From: Polyangiaceae bacterium
GTDB lineage: Bacteria; Myxococcota_A; Polyangia; Polyangiales; Polyangiaceae
DNA: 64,000 nucleotides
Reading direction: 5' to 3'
Assembly: GCA_025937835.1 (NCBI GenBank)
Contig: JAICQO010000009.1
Span: 57,029-121,028, forward strand
Every line of letters begins with the position of its first letter. Position 1 is the stretch's first letter. Of the stretch, positions 52,341 through 61,882 are shown in pieces. Both the position numbers and the translations under genes were made by a program. A model generated the notes under the pieces. It worked only from the letters and a program-made list of their open reading frames with translations, made no database searches and had not been told where the DNA came from.

Positions 52341-53132
52341 TCAGCCGGTACGCAGTCGCTTCTCGACGAGCCCCATCATGCGGTCGAGCACGAAGCCGAC
52401 GATGCCGATGGTCAGGATGCACAGGATGATGTGCTCGTAGATCAAGCTGTTGTATTCCTGCCAAAGGAAGCCGCCGACGCCGGGCGCGCCCGTCAGCATC
52501 TCGGCCGCCACGATCACGAGCCAGGCGATGCCGAGGCTCAGCCGGAAACCGGTGAACATGTACGGCATCGCCGCCGGCACCATCACCTTGACGAGCGTCT
52601 TCAGCTTCGACAGCTTCAGCACCTTCGCCACGTTCAGGTAGTCCTGCGGCACCGAACGCACGCCGAGCGCCGTGTTCAGCACCGTGGGCCACATCGAGCA
52701 CATGGCGATCGTGAAGGTGCCGGCCGGCTCGGGCTTGTGGAAGAGCACGAAACCGAGCGGCAGCCACGCGAGCGGTGACACGGGACGGAGGATCTGCACG
52801 ATTGGATCGAAGCTTGCCCGGAAGAAGTTGCTCATGCCGAGCAAGAACCCGAGCGGTGTTCCGAGCAAGATCGCGATCACGTAGCCCTTCGCGACGCGGG
52901 TCAGCGAATACCAGGTGAAGCGCAGGATGCCCTGGTCGAGCTCACCGCGCTTCTCGAAGGGCTCCATGACGTAGAGCCGGCTCGCCTCCCACGTGCGGGA
53001 CGGCGACGGCAGGCTGGTCGCAACGGTGCTGCTCGCGACGGCCCACAAAGCCACCACGATTGCCCCGCCGATCAGAGGCAGCACCAGAAGCCCGATCCGC
53101 TTCTCCAGTTTCTCCCGGGTGAAGCTGTTCAT
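52341..53132 (-). CDS. Nitrate-type ABC transporter permease
   Basis: 263 residues with about six membrane segments (for example [57 protein letters not shown]). The inner-membrane EAA-type loop appears around [20 protein letters not shown] and [20 protein letters not shown]. The WLPLGFVLF and [19 protein letters not shown] segments are typical of NrtB permeases. It forms the channel with the two ATPases. Confidence 0.9.
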   Translation of the reverse strand: MNSFTREKLEKRIGLLVLPLIGGAIVVALWAVASSTVATSLPSPSRTWEASRLYVMEPFEKRGELDQGILRFTWYSLTRVAKGYVIAILLGTPLGFLLGMSNFFRASFDPIVQILRPVSPLAWLPLGFVLFHKPEPAGTFTIAMCSMWPTVLNTALGVRSVPQDYLNVAKVLKLSKLKTLVKVMVPAAMPYMFTGFRLSLGIAWLVIVAAEMLTGAPGVGGFLWQEYNSLIYEHIILCILTIGIVGFVLDRMMGLVEKRLRTG

Positions 53133-53212
53133 GGATGCCTGAACCCTTTCCGTTCTACTGACCGACTCTTGCGGTCAACCAAGTTTCCTGAGCGTCTCGC
53201 GGCCATGTCCGT

Positions 53213-54514
53213 CTAGCCCTTCATGCTGTGAACCGCGAACGAGGTCGCGTGTTTTTCCGGCTCTTTCGGGTCGAAAGTCGCACCATCGAACAACGTGACC
53301 GGAGAGTCGTCCTCGCCTTTCACGTCGACACCGAGCTCCTTCATGGCCTCCGCATAGATGTCGGCGCGCATCACTTGCTTCGTCACGCCTTCGTAGTCCG
53401 GAGTGCCATCGACCATGCCCCAGCGACGGAACTGCGTGAGCCACCACTTCGAGAACTTCGCCTGCGGGTAGTTGCAGTCGCGATCGTGGAAGATCATGTA
53501 GTTCTCGTCCTTCTTCTTGCGCCCGTCGCCGTAGTCGTAGTCTCCGAGCAGGCGTCCCAGGATCAGCTCCGGAGGGCAGTTGATGTACGTCGGACGCGAG
53601 ACGATCGCGGCCTGTTCGGGCCGGTTCTTGAGGTCGTCGAGCCACACGCTCGCCTCGTGCAGCGCCTTGAGCACGGCCTTCACCGTCTTCGGGTTCTTGG
53701 CCGCGAATTCCTCGGTAAAAGCGCAGACTTTTTCGGGGTGGTCCTTCCAGATCTCCTGGGTGGTGATGGCGGTGTAGCCGATGCCGTCGGCGATTGACCG
53801 CGCGTTCCAGGGCTCGCCCACACAGAACGCGTCCATCTTGCCGACCTTCATGTTGGCCACCATCTGCGCCGGCGGGATGGTGACGAGCGCCACGTCCTTG
53901 TCCGGGTTGATGCCGCCCGAGGCCAGGTAGTAGCGCATCCACATGGCGTGGGTTCCGGGCGGAAACGTCATCGCGAAGGTCATCGGCGTGCCGGCGGCCT
54001 TGGCCTGATCGACGAGCGGCTTCAACACCTTGGCATCGGTGGACAGCTTGCCCTTCAGCGCCATCTTCGCAGTGATCGCCTGGCCGTTGCGGTTCAGCAT
54101 CCAGGGGATGATCATCGCCTTCTTCGGCGAGCCGAGCAGGCCCATGGTGGATGCGATCGGCATGCCGATCAGCATGTGCGTGGCCTGGATGTCGCCGTTC
54201 GAGAGCGAGTCGCGGATCGCCGCCCAGCTCGCTCCCTTCACCACCGTGGAGTTGATGCCGTACTTCTTGAAAATGCCCTTTTCGTGGGCGATCACGATCG
54301 GTGAGCAGTCCGTGAGCGCGATCATCCCGAAGCGCATGTCGGGATGTTCCGGCGCGCTCCCGGCGGCGCTCCCGAGCGCTGCGGGGGCGGCGCCCGGCAC
54401 AGCTTCGGCCTTCGAGGCGGCTTCGGACTTCTTGCTACAGCCCGAGAGGCTGGCGGTGGCAGTGGCGGCGGCGGCACCCAGCAACAGGCGGCGGCGAGGG
54501 AGTTTGCGAATCAT
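53213..54514 (-). CDS. Nitrate-type ABC transporter substrate-binding lipoprotein
   Basis: 433 residues from ATG 54514, which has GGAC at a suitable distance; ATG 54520 is too close to it. The N-terminus combines a twin-Arg-like RRRLLLG with a lipobox SLSGCSKK, so it is exported and lipid-anchored. The NrtA/CmpA-type core is clear: GMIALTDCSPIVIAHEKG, GASWAAIRDSLSNGDIQATH, LNRNGQAITAKMALKG and CVGEPWNARSIADG. It delivers nitrate, nitrite or a related anion to the permease. Confidence 0.88.
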   Translation of the reverse strand: MIRKLPRRRLLLGAAAATATASLSGCSKKSEAASKAEAVPGAAPAALGSAAGSAPEHPDMRFGMIALTDCSPIVIAHEKGIFKKYGINSTVVKGASWAAIRDSLSNGDIQATHMLIGMPIASTMGLLGSPKKAMIIPWMLNRNGQAITAKMALKGKLSTDAKVLKPLVDQAKAAGTPMTFAMTFPPGTHAMWMRYYLASGGINPDKDVALVTIPPAQMVANMKVGKMDAFCVGEPWNARSIADGIGYTAITTQEIWKDHPEKVCAFTEEFAAKNPKTVKAVLKALHEASVWLDDLKNRPEQAAIVSRPTYINCPPELILGRLLGDYDYGDGRKKKDENYMIFHDRDCNYPQAKFSKWWLTQFRRWGMVDGTPDYEGVTKQVMRADIYAEAMKELGVDVKGEDDSPVTLFDGATFDPKEPEKHATSFAVHSMKG

Positions 54515-54542
54515 GGGCATGTCCTTTTTTTGGGTGAGTCGC

Positions 54543-55544
54543 TCAGATCACGAACGGCAGATCCAGATGGATGATCTTGTACTTTCGGTCCTTCATCGGA
54601 TCGTCGAGTGGGATGACGTAGCCGACCGCGGGACGGAACCAGCTCTTCTCGCCGAGCTGGATGTGCAGGCGCGGACCGAGCTCGACGGTGGTGTTGTCGC
54701 GCAGCGTGTCGGTGGTGTCGTTCTCGACCAGCTTCGGCGTCGACAACCAGCGCTGGTGGCGCAGCTCCGCCGCGAGCGACAGCGCGGGGATCACGAAGTA
54801 GCCGAGGTGCAGACCGGTCGTGAAGTTCGTGCGCGACGAGTCGGGGACCGCCGGCGCATCGCCCTTCACGCGCGTGAGCTGCAGTAGCGTCGCCTCGACC
54901 TGCGCCGTAAAGCCGGCGTCGGTGAAGGCCGCGCCCACGCCCGGGAAGACCACGAAGTCGTTGACGGCGAACATCGCGTTGTCGAGCGCCGAGCGCGCGA
55001 AGATGCCCGCGTTGTTGGCCATCACGTTCTTCGGTTCGGCGTCGTTGCCACCGCCGGAGCCGATCGGCACCGTGACGCCGAGGAACAGGCCGAGCTTGAA
55101 GTTCGGCGAGATCTTCGGGGCGTACGTGACGCCGAGCACCGGGTTCAAGAAGCCCGTCCCGGACTCGGGGTCCGTCGGCGCGTCGGGCGGCGAGTTCGAC
55201 ACGATGCCGAGCCGGATCAGCGGCGCGAGCTCGTCGGTGACCTTGTAGCTCGAGAGCAACATCGACGCGACCGTGGAACCGGACTCGCCGTTCGCGGGGC
55301 TCTCGTAGAACGCGATCGCCGTGTCCGAGCGGATCACGTTGCCGACGACCACGGGACGCAGCTGGAAAGGCAGAGAGTACGGCGGCGGCTTGGGCTTGCC
55401 GGCGTCCGGCGGCGGCGCCGCGGGTTCGGCGACGGGGGGATCGGCGGCGGGCTGTGCACAGACGACGGCGCTCGAAAGCAAGACCGAAGCAAAGAAGGCC
55501 GTGCGTGTGAGGACGTTGGACGAGGAGGCGGAGAAGCAAGTCAT
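54543..55544 (-). CDS. Outer-membrane beta-barrel protein
   Basis: 333 residues. A signal peptide (AFFASVLLSSAVVCAQP) is followed by a Pro/Ala-rich stretch and alternating strands typical of a beta-barrel (IRLGIVSNSPPDAP, KLGLFLGVTVPIGSGGG, TGLHLGYFVIPALSLAAEL, TVELGPRLHIQLG), ending in a C-terminal aromatic (LPFVI). It probably supplies outer-membrane passage for the ABC substrate. The gene sits between hemD1 and the binding-protein gene, 12 bp after the former. Confidence 0.75.
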   Translation of the reverse strand: MTCFSASSSNVLTRTAFFASVLLSSAVVCAQPAADPPVAEPAAPPPDAGKPKPPPYSLPFQLRPVVVGNVIRSDTAIAFYESPANGESGSTVASMLLSSYKVTDELAPLIRLGIVSNSPPDAPTDPESGTGFLNPVLGVTYAPKISPNFKLGLFLGVTVPIGSGGGNDAEPKNVMANNAGIFARSALDNAMFAVNDFVVFPGVGAAFTDAGFTAQVEATLLQLTRVKGDAPAVPDSSRTNFTTGLHLGYFVIPALSLAAELRHQRWLSTPKLVENDTTDTLRDNTTVELGPRLHIQLGEKSWFRPAVGYVIPLDDPMKDRKYKIIHLDLPFVI

Positions 55545-55556
55545 TCGCGTTTTTTC

Positions 55557-56423
55557 TCAATGGGTAAGGTGGTGACGGGTCTGTGTTTCTCGAGAGCGAG
55601 TGCGAAGTTCCAGATGGCGCATCAACGCCATGACGAGCGGCCCCATCTTGGGGTGGTCGGGCATGACGTGACGGCGCACGCCATAGGCCCGCAGGATCGC
55701 CGCGCACGTCGGTCCGACCGCTGCCACCACCACACGCTCGTTCAACGCTTCGATGAGCTCGCGGCCGCAACCGAGCGATTCGGCGACCTCGAACAGGTGA
55801 CGAAATTGGATCTGACAGGTGATCGCGAGCGCATCGATTTCGCCCGCGAGCATCCGCGCCACGAGATCCGCGAGCTCTCGCGTGTCCTCGGGCATCATCC
55901 AGCGGTACAGCCAGATCTCCTCGAGCTGCGCCTGCCGCCCGAGCAGCGTTTCTGCCAACGTTTCACTGCGTTCCCCGTAGTGCAGCAGGATCACGCGCCG
56001 CCTCCCGAGCTCGATCCCCGACAGGGAGTCGATGAGCTCCGCCGACGTGAAGGGCTCCCGCGCCGTCAGCGTGGCCGGGACGCCGAAGCCCCGCAGCGCG
56101 GCCGTCGGCTTGGGGCCGCGACACACGGTGGTGACGCGACGCAAGGCATCGACCAGCTCCGGGCGGCGGCCGATGCGCTCCGCGACCTCGAACAGCAGCG
56201 AGACCGCGACGCCCGTCATGAACACCACGATTTCGTGGCGATCGCTGGCGAGCGCGTCGATCAAGCGACGCGCGAGCTCGGGCGAGATCTCGGCGCCTTC
56301 GCGCAGCGCCGGCACACACACGGGCTCTCCACCGTGCTTCTCGACGAGCCGCGCGAGCTCGCGGCTCATGCGCGCTTCGAGGAGAGCTATTCGGGGACGT
56401 TGTGTTTCGTGCAGTGGAATCAC
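55557..56423 (-). CDS. Uroporphyrinogen-III synthase-like protein (HemD), copy 1
   Basis: 288 residues. It has the two-lobed HemD pattern (RIALLEARMSRELARLVEKH, VFMTGVAVSLLFEVAER, VVAAVGPTCAAILRAYGVRR). About three quarters identical by eye to copy 2. A second identical lobe segment is GPKPTAALRGFGVP. HemD makes the common precursor of haem and sirohaem; related domains are also fused to DNA-binding domains in nitrate regulators of actinobacteria. A sigma-54 promoter lies 60-75 bp upstream. Role as enzyme versus sensor is unresolved. Confidence 0.85.
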   Translation of the reverse strand: MIPLHETQRPRIALLEARMSRELARLVEKHGGEPVCVPALREGAEISPELARRLIDALASDRHEIVVFMTGVAVSLLFEVAERIGRRPELVDALRRVTTVCRGPKPTAALRGFGVPATLTAREPFTSAELIDSLSGIELGRRRVILLHYGERSETLAETLLGRQAQLEEIWLYRWMMPEDTRELADLVARMLAGEIDALAITCQIQFRHLFEVAESLGCGRELIEALNERVVVAAVGPTCAAILRAYGVRRHVMPDHPKMGPLVMALMRHLELRTRSRETQTRHHLTH

Positions 56424-56770
56424 TCCAAAAAAGGCGCGCTTCGAATTGCGTCGCGTGCGCCGCGTTCGGAATCACCTAAACGCAAGCGATGTGCCACGAG
56501 CTGCGACGCGCTCTGCACGCCCCACAAACCGCGTCAAAGGCAGCCAGAAACGCCTGCGACATGCCCCATACTCCGCAGCGTGCGACAACCTCGTCGGGAT
56601 CCACTGAACGCGGCGACGAGTTTGTGGCGCGCCTCGGAGGCCCCGGCGTTTCTCGCGCGTTTCTCGGTTCTCGACGCGCTTGCGCGGTTGCCGCGCCGTT
56701 TCGCGGTTCAGCGAGCTGGGTTTCGACGAACGCGCGAAGCGGTTTCTACGCGCGCGTCGCGTCGAAGCAG
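56424..56770. other. 347-bp region between the hemD-like genes
   Basis: Contains the sigma-54 promoter at 56482-56496 and, further upstream for the minus strand, clustered GTTTCTCG/GGTTCTCG sequences around 56648-56680 that might be activator sites. No gene seen. Confidence 0.5.
56482..56496 (-). promoter_or_regulatory. Sigma-54 promoter upstream of hemD copy 1
   Basis: On the minus strand the sequence reads TGGCAC-ATCGC-TTGC, an exact match to the -24/-12 consensus with correct 5-bp spacing. Transcription would start near 56470, about 47 bp before the ATG at 56423, and run through the barrel, binding-protein, permease and ATPase genes. A sigma-54 activator gene with an intact GAFTGA loop lies nearby at 57660-59234. 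Confidence 0.8.
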
Positions 56771-57634
56771 TCAGTGCGTGAGGTGCGGGCGTTCCGCAGG
56801 AGCCGCGTCGACGCTGCGCGAGCCGAGCTCGAGGTGTCGCATCAACGCGATCACCAGCGGCCCCATCTTCGGGTGATCCGGCTGAACCTGCACACGCACA
56901 CCGTAGGCGCGGAGCACGGCGGAGCAGGTGGGCCCGACGGCGGCCACCACGACTTTTTCGTTGAGCGCCCGGACCAGCTCGCGTTCGACGCGGAGCGCCT
57001 CGGCCACGCTCATCAGGTGCCGGAACTGCACCTGGCAAGTGATGGTCAAAGCCGCGATCTCGCCGCCAATCATGCCTCGGACGAGGTCCTCGAGGCCGGC
57101 CGTGTCTTCCGGCATCAGCCAGCGGTAGAGCCACAGCTCTTCGAGCTGCGCCTGGCGCGCGAGCAGCGTCTCGGCGAGGGTCTCGCTGCGCTCACCGTAG
57201 TGGAGCAGGATCACGCGCCGGCCCTTGAGCTCGATTCCCGACAGCGAATCGATCAGCTCCGCCGAGGTGAAGGGTTCACGCGCCGTGAGCGTGGGAGGCA
57301 CGCCGAAGCCGCGCAGCGCGGCCGTGGGTTTGGGGCCGCGGCAGACCGTGGTCAGTCGCTTGAGCGCCGCGACCAGGTCCGGCCGCCGGCCGACCTGATC
57401 GGCGACCTCGAAAAGCAACGACACGGCCACGCCGGTCATGAAGATCACGATCTCGTGCCGGTCCCCGCGCAGGTCGTCGATCCACTTCGAGAGCAGCTCC
57501 GGAGATAGCTCGGCAGACTCGCGCACGGCGGGTACGCACACCGGCTCGCCGCCGTGCTTCTCGACCAGCCGCGCGAGCTCCCGGCTCATCCGGGATTCGA
57601 GGAGCGCGATACGCGGGCGGGCGGTTTCGGCCAT
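56771..57634 (-). CDS. Uroporphyrinogen-III synthase-like protein (HemD), copy 2
   Basis: 287 residues, closely similar to copy 1 over its whole length, including the same final residues HLTH. The differing positions are spread evenly, as expected for an old tandem duplication rather than a recent one. Located 25 bp downstream of the sigma-54 activator gene stop region on the same strand, so it is probably cotranscribed with the activator. One copy may be the biosynthetic enzyme and the other a regulatory partner (inference). Confidence 0.85.
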   Translation of the reverse strand: MAETARPRIALLESRMSRELARLVEKHGGEPVCVPAVRESAELSPELLSKWIDDLRGDRHEIVIFMTGVAVSLLFEVADQVGRRPDLVAALKRLTTVCRGPKPTAALRGFGVPPTLTAREPFTSAELIDSLSGIELKGRRVILLHYGERSETLAETLLARQAQLEELWLYRWLMPEDTAGLEDLVRGMIGGEIAALTITCQVQFRHLMSVAEALRVERELVRALNEKVVVAAVGPTCSAVLRAYGVRVQVQPDHPKMGPLVIALMRHLELGSRSVDAAPAERPHLTH

Positions 57635-57659
57635 CTAGCACTCCTCGGCGAGACCAGAC

Positions 57660-59234
57660 TCAGGCGCGGAAGCGCGTGGTGTCGATGCCGTATTTGCCGG
57701 CCTTGTAGCGGACGATGCGCTCGGTGGTGCCGAGCGCGCGCGCGGCGCGGGCGGCGTTGCCCCGGTGCGTGCGCAGCGCCTCCTCGATCATCTGCCGCTC
57801 GAGCCGGGCCACGGCCTCGTTGAGCGTGAGCTTCTCCGAAGGCTTTTCGCGGGCTGCGACGCGGATCGACTCGGGCAGGTGGTGCTCCTGGATCACGAAC
57901 CCGTCACAGACGACGACCGCGCGCTCGATCACGTTCTCGAGCTCGCGCACGTTGCCGGGCCAGGCGTACTGGCAGAGCACGTCGAAGGCGGCGCTCGACA
58001 CGCGCGAGATCTTGCGCCGGTGCTCGCCGGCGTACTTGGACAGGAAGTACTCGGCGAGCGCGGGCACGTCGGCGCGGCGGTCGCGCAGAGAGGGCAGCCC
58101 GATCGTGAACACGTTGAGGCGGTAGTACAGATCTTCGCGGAAGGCGCCGCTCGACACCGCTCGCTCCATGTCCTTGTTGGTGGCAGCGATGATACGTACG
58201 TCGGGGCGGAGCGTTTCGGTGCCGCCGAGCCGCTCGAACTCGCGGAACTGGAGCACGCGCAGCAGCTTGGCCTGCGTCGTCAGCGTCAGATCGCCGATTT
58301 CGTCGAGAAACAGCGTGCCACCCTGGGCGAGCTCGAAGCGGCCCTTGCGCCGAGCGTGCGCCCCGGTGAACGCTCCGCGCTCGTGACCGAAGAGCTCGGA
58401 CTCGAACAGCGTCTCCGGGACGGCCGCGCAGTTCACCTTGACGAACGGCTGGCGCGCGCGCGTCGAGTTGGTGTGGATGGCGTGCGCCACGAGCTCCTTG
58501 CCCGTGCCGGACTCGCCGCGGATCAGCGCGGTGGCGTTGGTGCGAGCGACCTGGCCCACCTGTTCGTAGACCTGGCGCATCGCGGCGCTCGCGCCGATCA
58601 TGTTCGAGTACTCGAACACCGCGTGCTGCGAGCGCTCGCGCGAGTCGGCCGCCTCGGTGTCCGCCTGCACGCGCTCGAGGTGCGCGGCGCGCAGGGCCTG
58701 CGAAATCAGCGAGGCGACTACCTCGAGCACGCCGAGCAGCCCCGTGACCTCGGCGCGCTCGAACTGGCGGAAATAGGTGGAGAGCGCTCCGGCCGGTCGA
58801 CCAGCAACCGCAACCGGTACCGAAATGAGACTGAAGCTCGCCTTCGACCAATCGGCGAGCTCGCTCAACTCGGACAGCGCCATCGGCTCGTGACGCACCA
58901 CCGGAACCACGATCGGCCGCCCGGACTCGGCGACGCGGCCGGCAACGCCCATCCCGAAGCGCGGGCGTAGCTGCTCGGCAGAAAGCCCGTATGCGGCCCT
59001 CACTTCGAGCACGCGCTCGTCGGGATCGGCGACATAGAGCACGGAGCAACAGGCATCGAGGCGCCGATCGAGCACCGCGAGGGCTTGCTCGAGCGCCGGG
59101 CGCGAGCCGTCGCCCCCCGTCAGCTCCCGGCCGACCTCGGCCAACGCCATGAGGTGCTCGGGAACCGTGGGCGGAATCACCCCTTCGCGGGAATTGCGGG
59201 TCACCGCTACGGGCACGCTGTTCGAAGCTCGCAT
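57660..59234 (-). CDS. GAF-AAA+ sigma-54-dependent activator (NifA-like)
   Basis: 524 residues. A GAF domain (about 25-170, with [20 protein letters not shown] and [20 protein letters not shown]) precedes an AAA+ domain with Walker [20 protein letters not shown], an intact [13 protein letters not shown] loop and Walker [13 protein letters not shown]. The C-terminal Fis-type helix-turn-helix is [20 protein letters not shown]. It activates sigma-54 promoters, very likely the one at 56482-56496 downstream. The GAF ligand is unknown. Confidence 0.92.
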   Translation of the reverse strand: MRASNSVPVAVTRNSREGVIPPTVPEHLMALAEVGRELTGGDGSRPALEQALAVLDRRLDACCSVLYVADPDERVLEVRAAYGLSAEQLRPRFGMGVAGRVAESGRPIVVPVVRHEPMALSELSELADWSKASFSLISVPVAVAGRPAGALSTYFRQFERAEVTGLLGVLEVVASLISQALRAAHLERVQADTEAADSRERSQHAVFEYSNMIGASAAMRQVYEQVGQVARTNATALIRGESGTGKELVAHAIHTNSTRARQPFVKVNCAAVPETLFESELFGHERGAFTGAHARRKGRFELAQGGTLFLDEIGDLTLTTQAKLLRVLQFREFERLGGTETLRPDVRIIAATNKDMERAVSSGAFREDLYYRLNVFTIGLPSLRDRRADVPALAEYFLSKYAGEHRRKISRVSSAAFDVLCQYAWPGNVRELENVIERAVVVCDGFVIQEHHLPESIRVAAREKPSEKLTLNEAVARLERQMIEEALRTHRGNAARAARALGTTERIVRYKAGKYGIDTTRFRA

Positions 59235-59298
59235 CCGTTCGCGCAGAGTATGTGGCGGCGCATCTTGCGGCGAGGTTTCGTCCCTATGAACACGCGGG

Positions 59299-59331
59299 AA
59301 CGAACCCGAAACCTAGAAACGATCCCGAAAC
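59299..59331. repeat. Two 14-bp direct repeats in the divergent promoter region
   Basis: AACGAACCCGAAAC (59299-59312) and AACGATCCCGAAAC (59318-59331) differ at one base and are spaced 19 bp apart start to start. They lie between the sigma-54 activator gene and the ClC gene, so they may be a regulator-binding pair. Confidence 0.55.
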
Positions 59332-59385
59332 TGAGAGTTGACGTGGGAGCCGACCAGATCGAGGTTGGTTTCCCGCTAGGGTGAG

Positions 59386-61341
59386 ATGTCGGAGAACCGT
59401 ACCGAGCCTTCCCGGAACCGACCAAGACCTGGCCTGAGAGATCTTCGGCAGTTCATCCGCCGCACGTCGGAGCCACTCGAGCTGCAGCTGCTCGGTCGGA
59501 TCTTGCTGCACAGCGTGTTGATCGGCGCAGCCGCCGGCCTGATGGGCTCGCTGTTCTACTACGCGCTCGAGTTCACCGAGCATGTCATCCTCGAGGGCAT
59601 CGCGGGCTACGAGGCCCTTCGCGCTGGTGGCGAGGAGATCCACAGCCCCCTGGAGCGCGCCCCGTTCCGACCGTGGCTGCTCGTGTTTTTACCCGCGATC
59701 GGCGCGCTGCTCGCTGGCCTGATATCGGCCCGCTGGGCACCCGAGACGCAAGGCGGCGGCGCCGACGCGATCATCCGCGACTTCCACCACAACCGCGCGC
59801 AGGTGCGGCGACGTGTGCCGGTGACCAAGGCGCTCGCCTCGATCCTGACGCTGGGCTTCGGCGGCTCCGGCGGACGCGAAGGTCCGACGATGCAAATCGG
59901 CGGAGCAATCGGCGCGCTGGTCGGGCGCGCGCTCGGCGTCGACGAGCGGGAGCGGCGCATCTTGCTGGTCGCAGGGCTCGCGGCGGGCGTTTCTGCGGTG
60001 TTCCGCACGCCGCTCGGCGCCGCCTTGCTCGCGGTCGAGGTGCTGCACCGCGACGACTTCGAGTCCGACGCGCTGGTGCCGAGCGTGCTCGCGAGCGTCA
60101 CTTCCTACTCGGTTTTCATCTCGTTCTTCGGTGAAGCCACGCTCTTCACGCACGCGCCGCGCTACCCGTTCGTGCTCGGCCATTTGCCGCTGTACGCGCT
60201 GATGGCGCTGATCGTGTCGCTCGCCGCGCTCGGCTTCTTACGCATGCTCCACTCGACACGACGGCTGTTCGAGCGGCTGAAGTTGCCGCTCTGGGCCAAG
60301 CCGGCGCTCGGCGGCCTGATGCTCGGGGTGATCGTCACGCCGATCCTGATCGAGCTCGGTCCGCGCCTCGGCGGCGAAGGCCGTGGCATCGGCCTGCTCG
60401 GTGGCGGTTACGGCGCGGCGCAGCTCGCGATCACCGGCTCGCCGTGGTTGCCCGGAGGCTGGTACGCCGTCGAGCTCCTGGCGCTGCTCGCGGTCTTGAA
60501 GGCCGGAGCGACGGCGCTGACGCTGGGTTCGGGTGGCAGCGCCGGCGACTTCGGTCCCTCGCTCGTGATCGGCGGCCTCGTGGGCGGAGCCTTCGGTCGC
60601 GCCGCGCAGCTCTTGTTGAACGACCCGCGCATCGACCCGGGCGCCTTTGCGCTCGTCGGCATGGGCACCTTCTACGGCGGCCTCGCCCACGTACCGATCG
60701 CCTCGCTCGTGCTCGTTTGCGAGCTCGCGGGCAGCTACGACCTGCTCGTCCCGCTGATGCTCGCCGAGGCCATCGCGTTCGTGGGCCTGCGCCGGCACTC
60801 GCTGTACGGCGCGCAGGTCCGTACCAAGCGCGAATCCCCCGCGCACCGCGACGACCTCGTGCTCGACGTGCTCCGCGAGGTAAAGGTCGGCGACGCGCTG
60901 GTGCGCGACCGGACCTACGTCAGCTTCCGCCGCGAGGCCACCGCGCGCGAGATCCTCGAGCGCTCGACGGAAGCTCCCGTCTGGCAAGACGTCTTCCCCG
61001 TCCTCGCCGACGACGGCCGCCTGCTCGGCGCGATCAGCACCGACAGCGTGCGCAACCTGGCCATGAACCCCGACGTCCTCGACCTCACCTTGGCCGTGGA
61101 CCTGATGGCCGCGCCCGCCTTCGTGCTCGAAGACGAGGACCTCCACACCGCGCTCGAGCGCATGCTCGCCCACGCCACGCGCGAAATCGTCGTGCTCGAC
61201 GCCGCCGGCGCCATCAGCGGCTTCCTCGATGAATCCGAGATCCAGCTCGCGTACCACGACGTCACGAGCCGCGCGCGCGCCCGCAGCGTGCTCACGCCCC
61301 CGCCGCGCAACGTTCTCACGCCTCCGCCGCGGCAGCGGTAG
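59386..61341 (+). CDS. ClC-type chloride channel/antiporter with CBS domains
   Basis: 651 residues. The membrane part (about 35-450) has the ion-pathway segments FGGSGGREGPTMQIGGAIGA (with the gating Glu), GVSAVFRTPLGAALLAVEVL and LGSGGSAGDFGPSLVIGGLV (the G-x-F-x-P segment). A cytoplasmic C-terminus (about 490-640) contains a CBS pair (VFPVLADDGRLLGAISTDSV, REIVVLDAAGAISGFLDESE), followed by a short repeat SVLTPPPRNVLTPPPRQR. It moves chloride or exchanges it with protons, regulated by the CBS part. AGGGTGAG is a good ribosome site before the ATG. Confidence 0.95.
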   Translation: MSENRTEPSRNRPRPGLRDLRQFIRRTSEPLELQLLGRILLHSVLIGAAAGLMGSLFYYALEFTEHVILEGIAGYEALRAGGEEIHSPLERAPFRPWLLVFLPAIGALLAGLISARWAPETQGGGADAIIRDFHHNRAQVRRRVPVTKALASILTLGFGGSGGREGPTMQIGGAIGALVGRALGVDERERRILLVAGLAAGVSAVFRTPLGAALLAVEVLHRDDFESDALVPSVLASVTSYSVFISFFGEATLFTHAPRYPFVLGHLPLYALMALIVSLAALGFLRMLHSTRRLFERLKLPLWAKPALGGLMLGVIVTPILIELGPRLGGEGRGIGLLGGGYGAAQLAITGSPWLPGGWYAVELLALLAVLKAGATALTLGSGGSAGDFGPSLVIGGLVGGAFGRAAQLLLNDPRIDPGAFALVGMGTFYGGLAHVPIASLVLVCELAGSYDLLVPLMLAEAIAFVGLRRHSLYGAQVRTKRESPAHRDDLVLDVLREVKVGDALVRDRTYVSFRREATAREILERSTEAPVWQDVFPVLADDGRLLGAISTDSVRNLAMNPDVLDLTLAVDLMAAPAFVLEDEDLHTALERMLAHATREIVVLDAAGAISGFLDESEIQLAYHDVTSRARARSVLTPPPRNVLTPPPRQR

Positions 61342-61346
61342 ATCCC

Positions 61347-61605
61347 TGGCGGGCGGCGACAGCAAGGCACGCATTCCCCGCTTCTTGAGGATCGCGCCGA
61401 CCGTGCTGGCCGCTGGCAACACGATGCGCGGGTGCTGCCGCCTCACGATCACTAGCAGCGTTTCGTAGCGTTCCTTCCACTTGTACCCTTGCTTTCGGCT
61501 TATCCCGAAGCGCTCGCAGAGCTCTCCAAAACTCTCCTCCCCCGCCAACATCGCCGCCACAAACCTCAACCGCTCGTTCATCGGTGACGTCTCTTTCCAA
61601 GGCAT
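61347..61605 (-). pseudogene. IS481-family transposase remnant
   Basis: The minus-strand frame starts MPWKETSPMNERLRFVAAML and continues ELCERFGISRKQGYKWKERY, the signature N-terminus of IS481 transposases. After residue 48 it jumps to QHPRIVLPAASTVGAILKK, which belongs about 50 residues later, showing an internal deletion. The catalytic DDE part is missing, the frame running on antisense to the ClC gene. Associated 20-bp repeats lie at 61637-61680. Confidence 0.75.
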
Positions 61606-61636
61606 GGAGCGCAGGTTCCACGCCCATCAAGAACGT

Positions 61637-61680
61637 GTCACCTCTGTTCCCGGTCTAATTGTCACCTATGTACCCGGTCT
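61637..61680. repeat. 20-bp tandem repeats at the IS481 remnant end
   Basis: GTCACCTCTGTTCCCGGTCT (61637-61656) and GTCACCTATGTACCCGGTCT (61661-61680) differ at two bases. Such TGTCACC-CCGGT sequences are typical of IS481 termini, located here just upstream of the transposase start, marking the outer end of the remnant. Confidence 0.7.
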
Positions 61681-61882
61681 GAACCGCGCTTTTTCGTTGA
61701 CAGCTTTTTTAGGCGCCCGCTGCTTCTGGGCGCCAACTCGTGCGCAACTGCCAATTGCGGCGCTGACTTCGCGCACTGTCGGCGTTTCGGCGAGAAATTT
61801 ACTCGCGACGCGTTCGCAGCGCTGAACGCCCCGCCACGCGCCGCTGAGGAGGGCCGAAATCGTGGGTGTATAGGAGATAACC

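Noticed and set aside
59262..59281. TGGCGGCGCATCTTGC resembling a sigma-54 promoter before the ClC gene
   Set aside because: Spacing between the GG and GC elements is one base too long and the -24 element lacks the AC.
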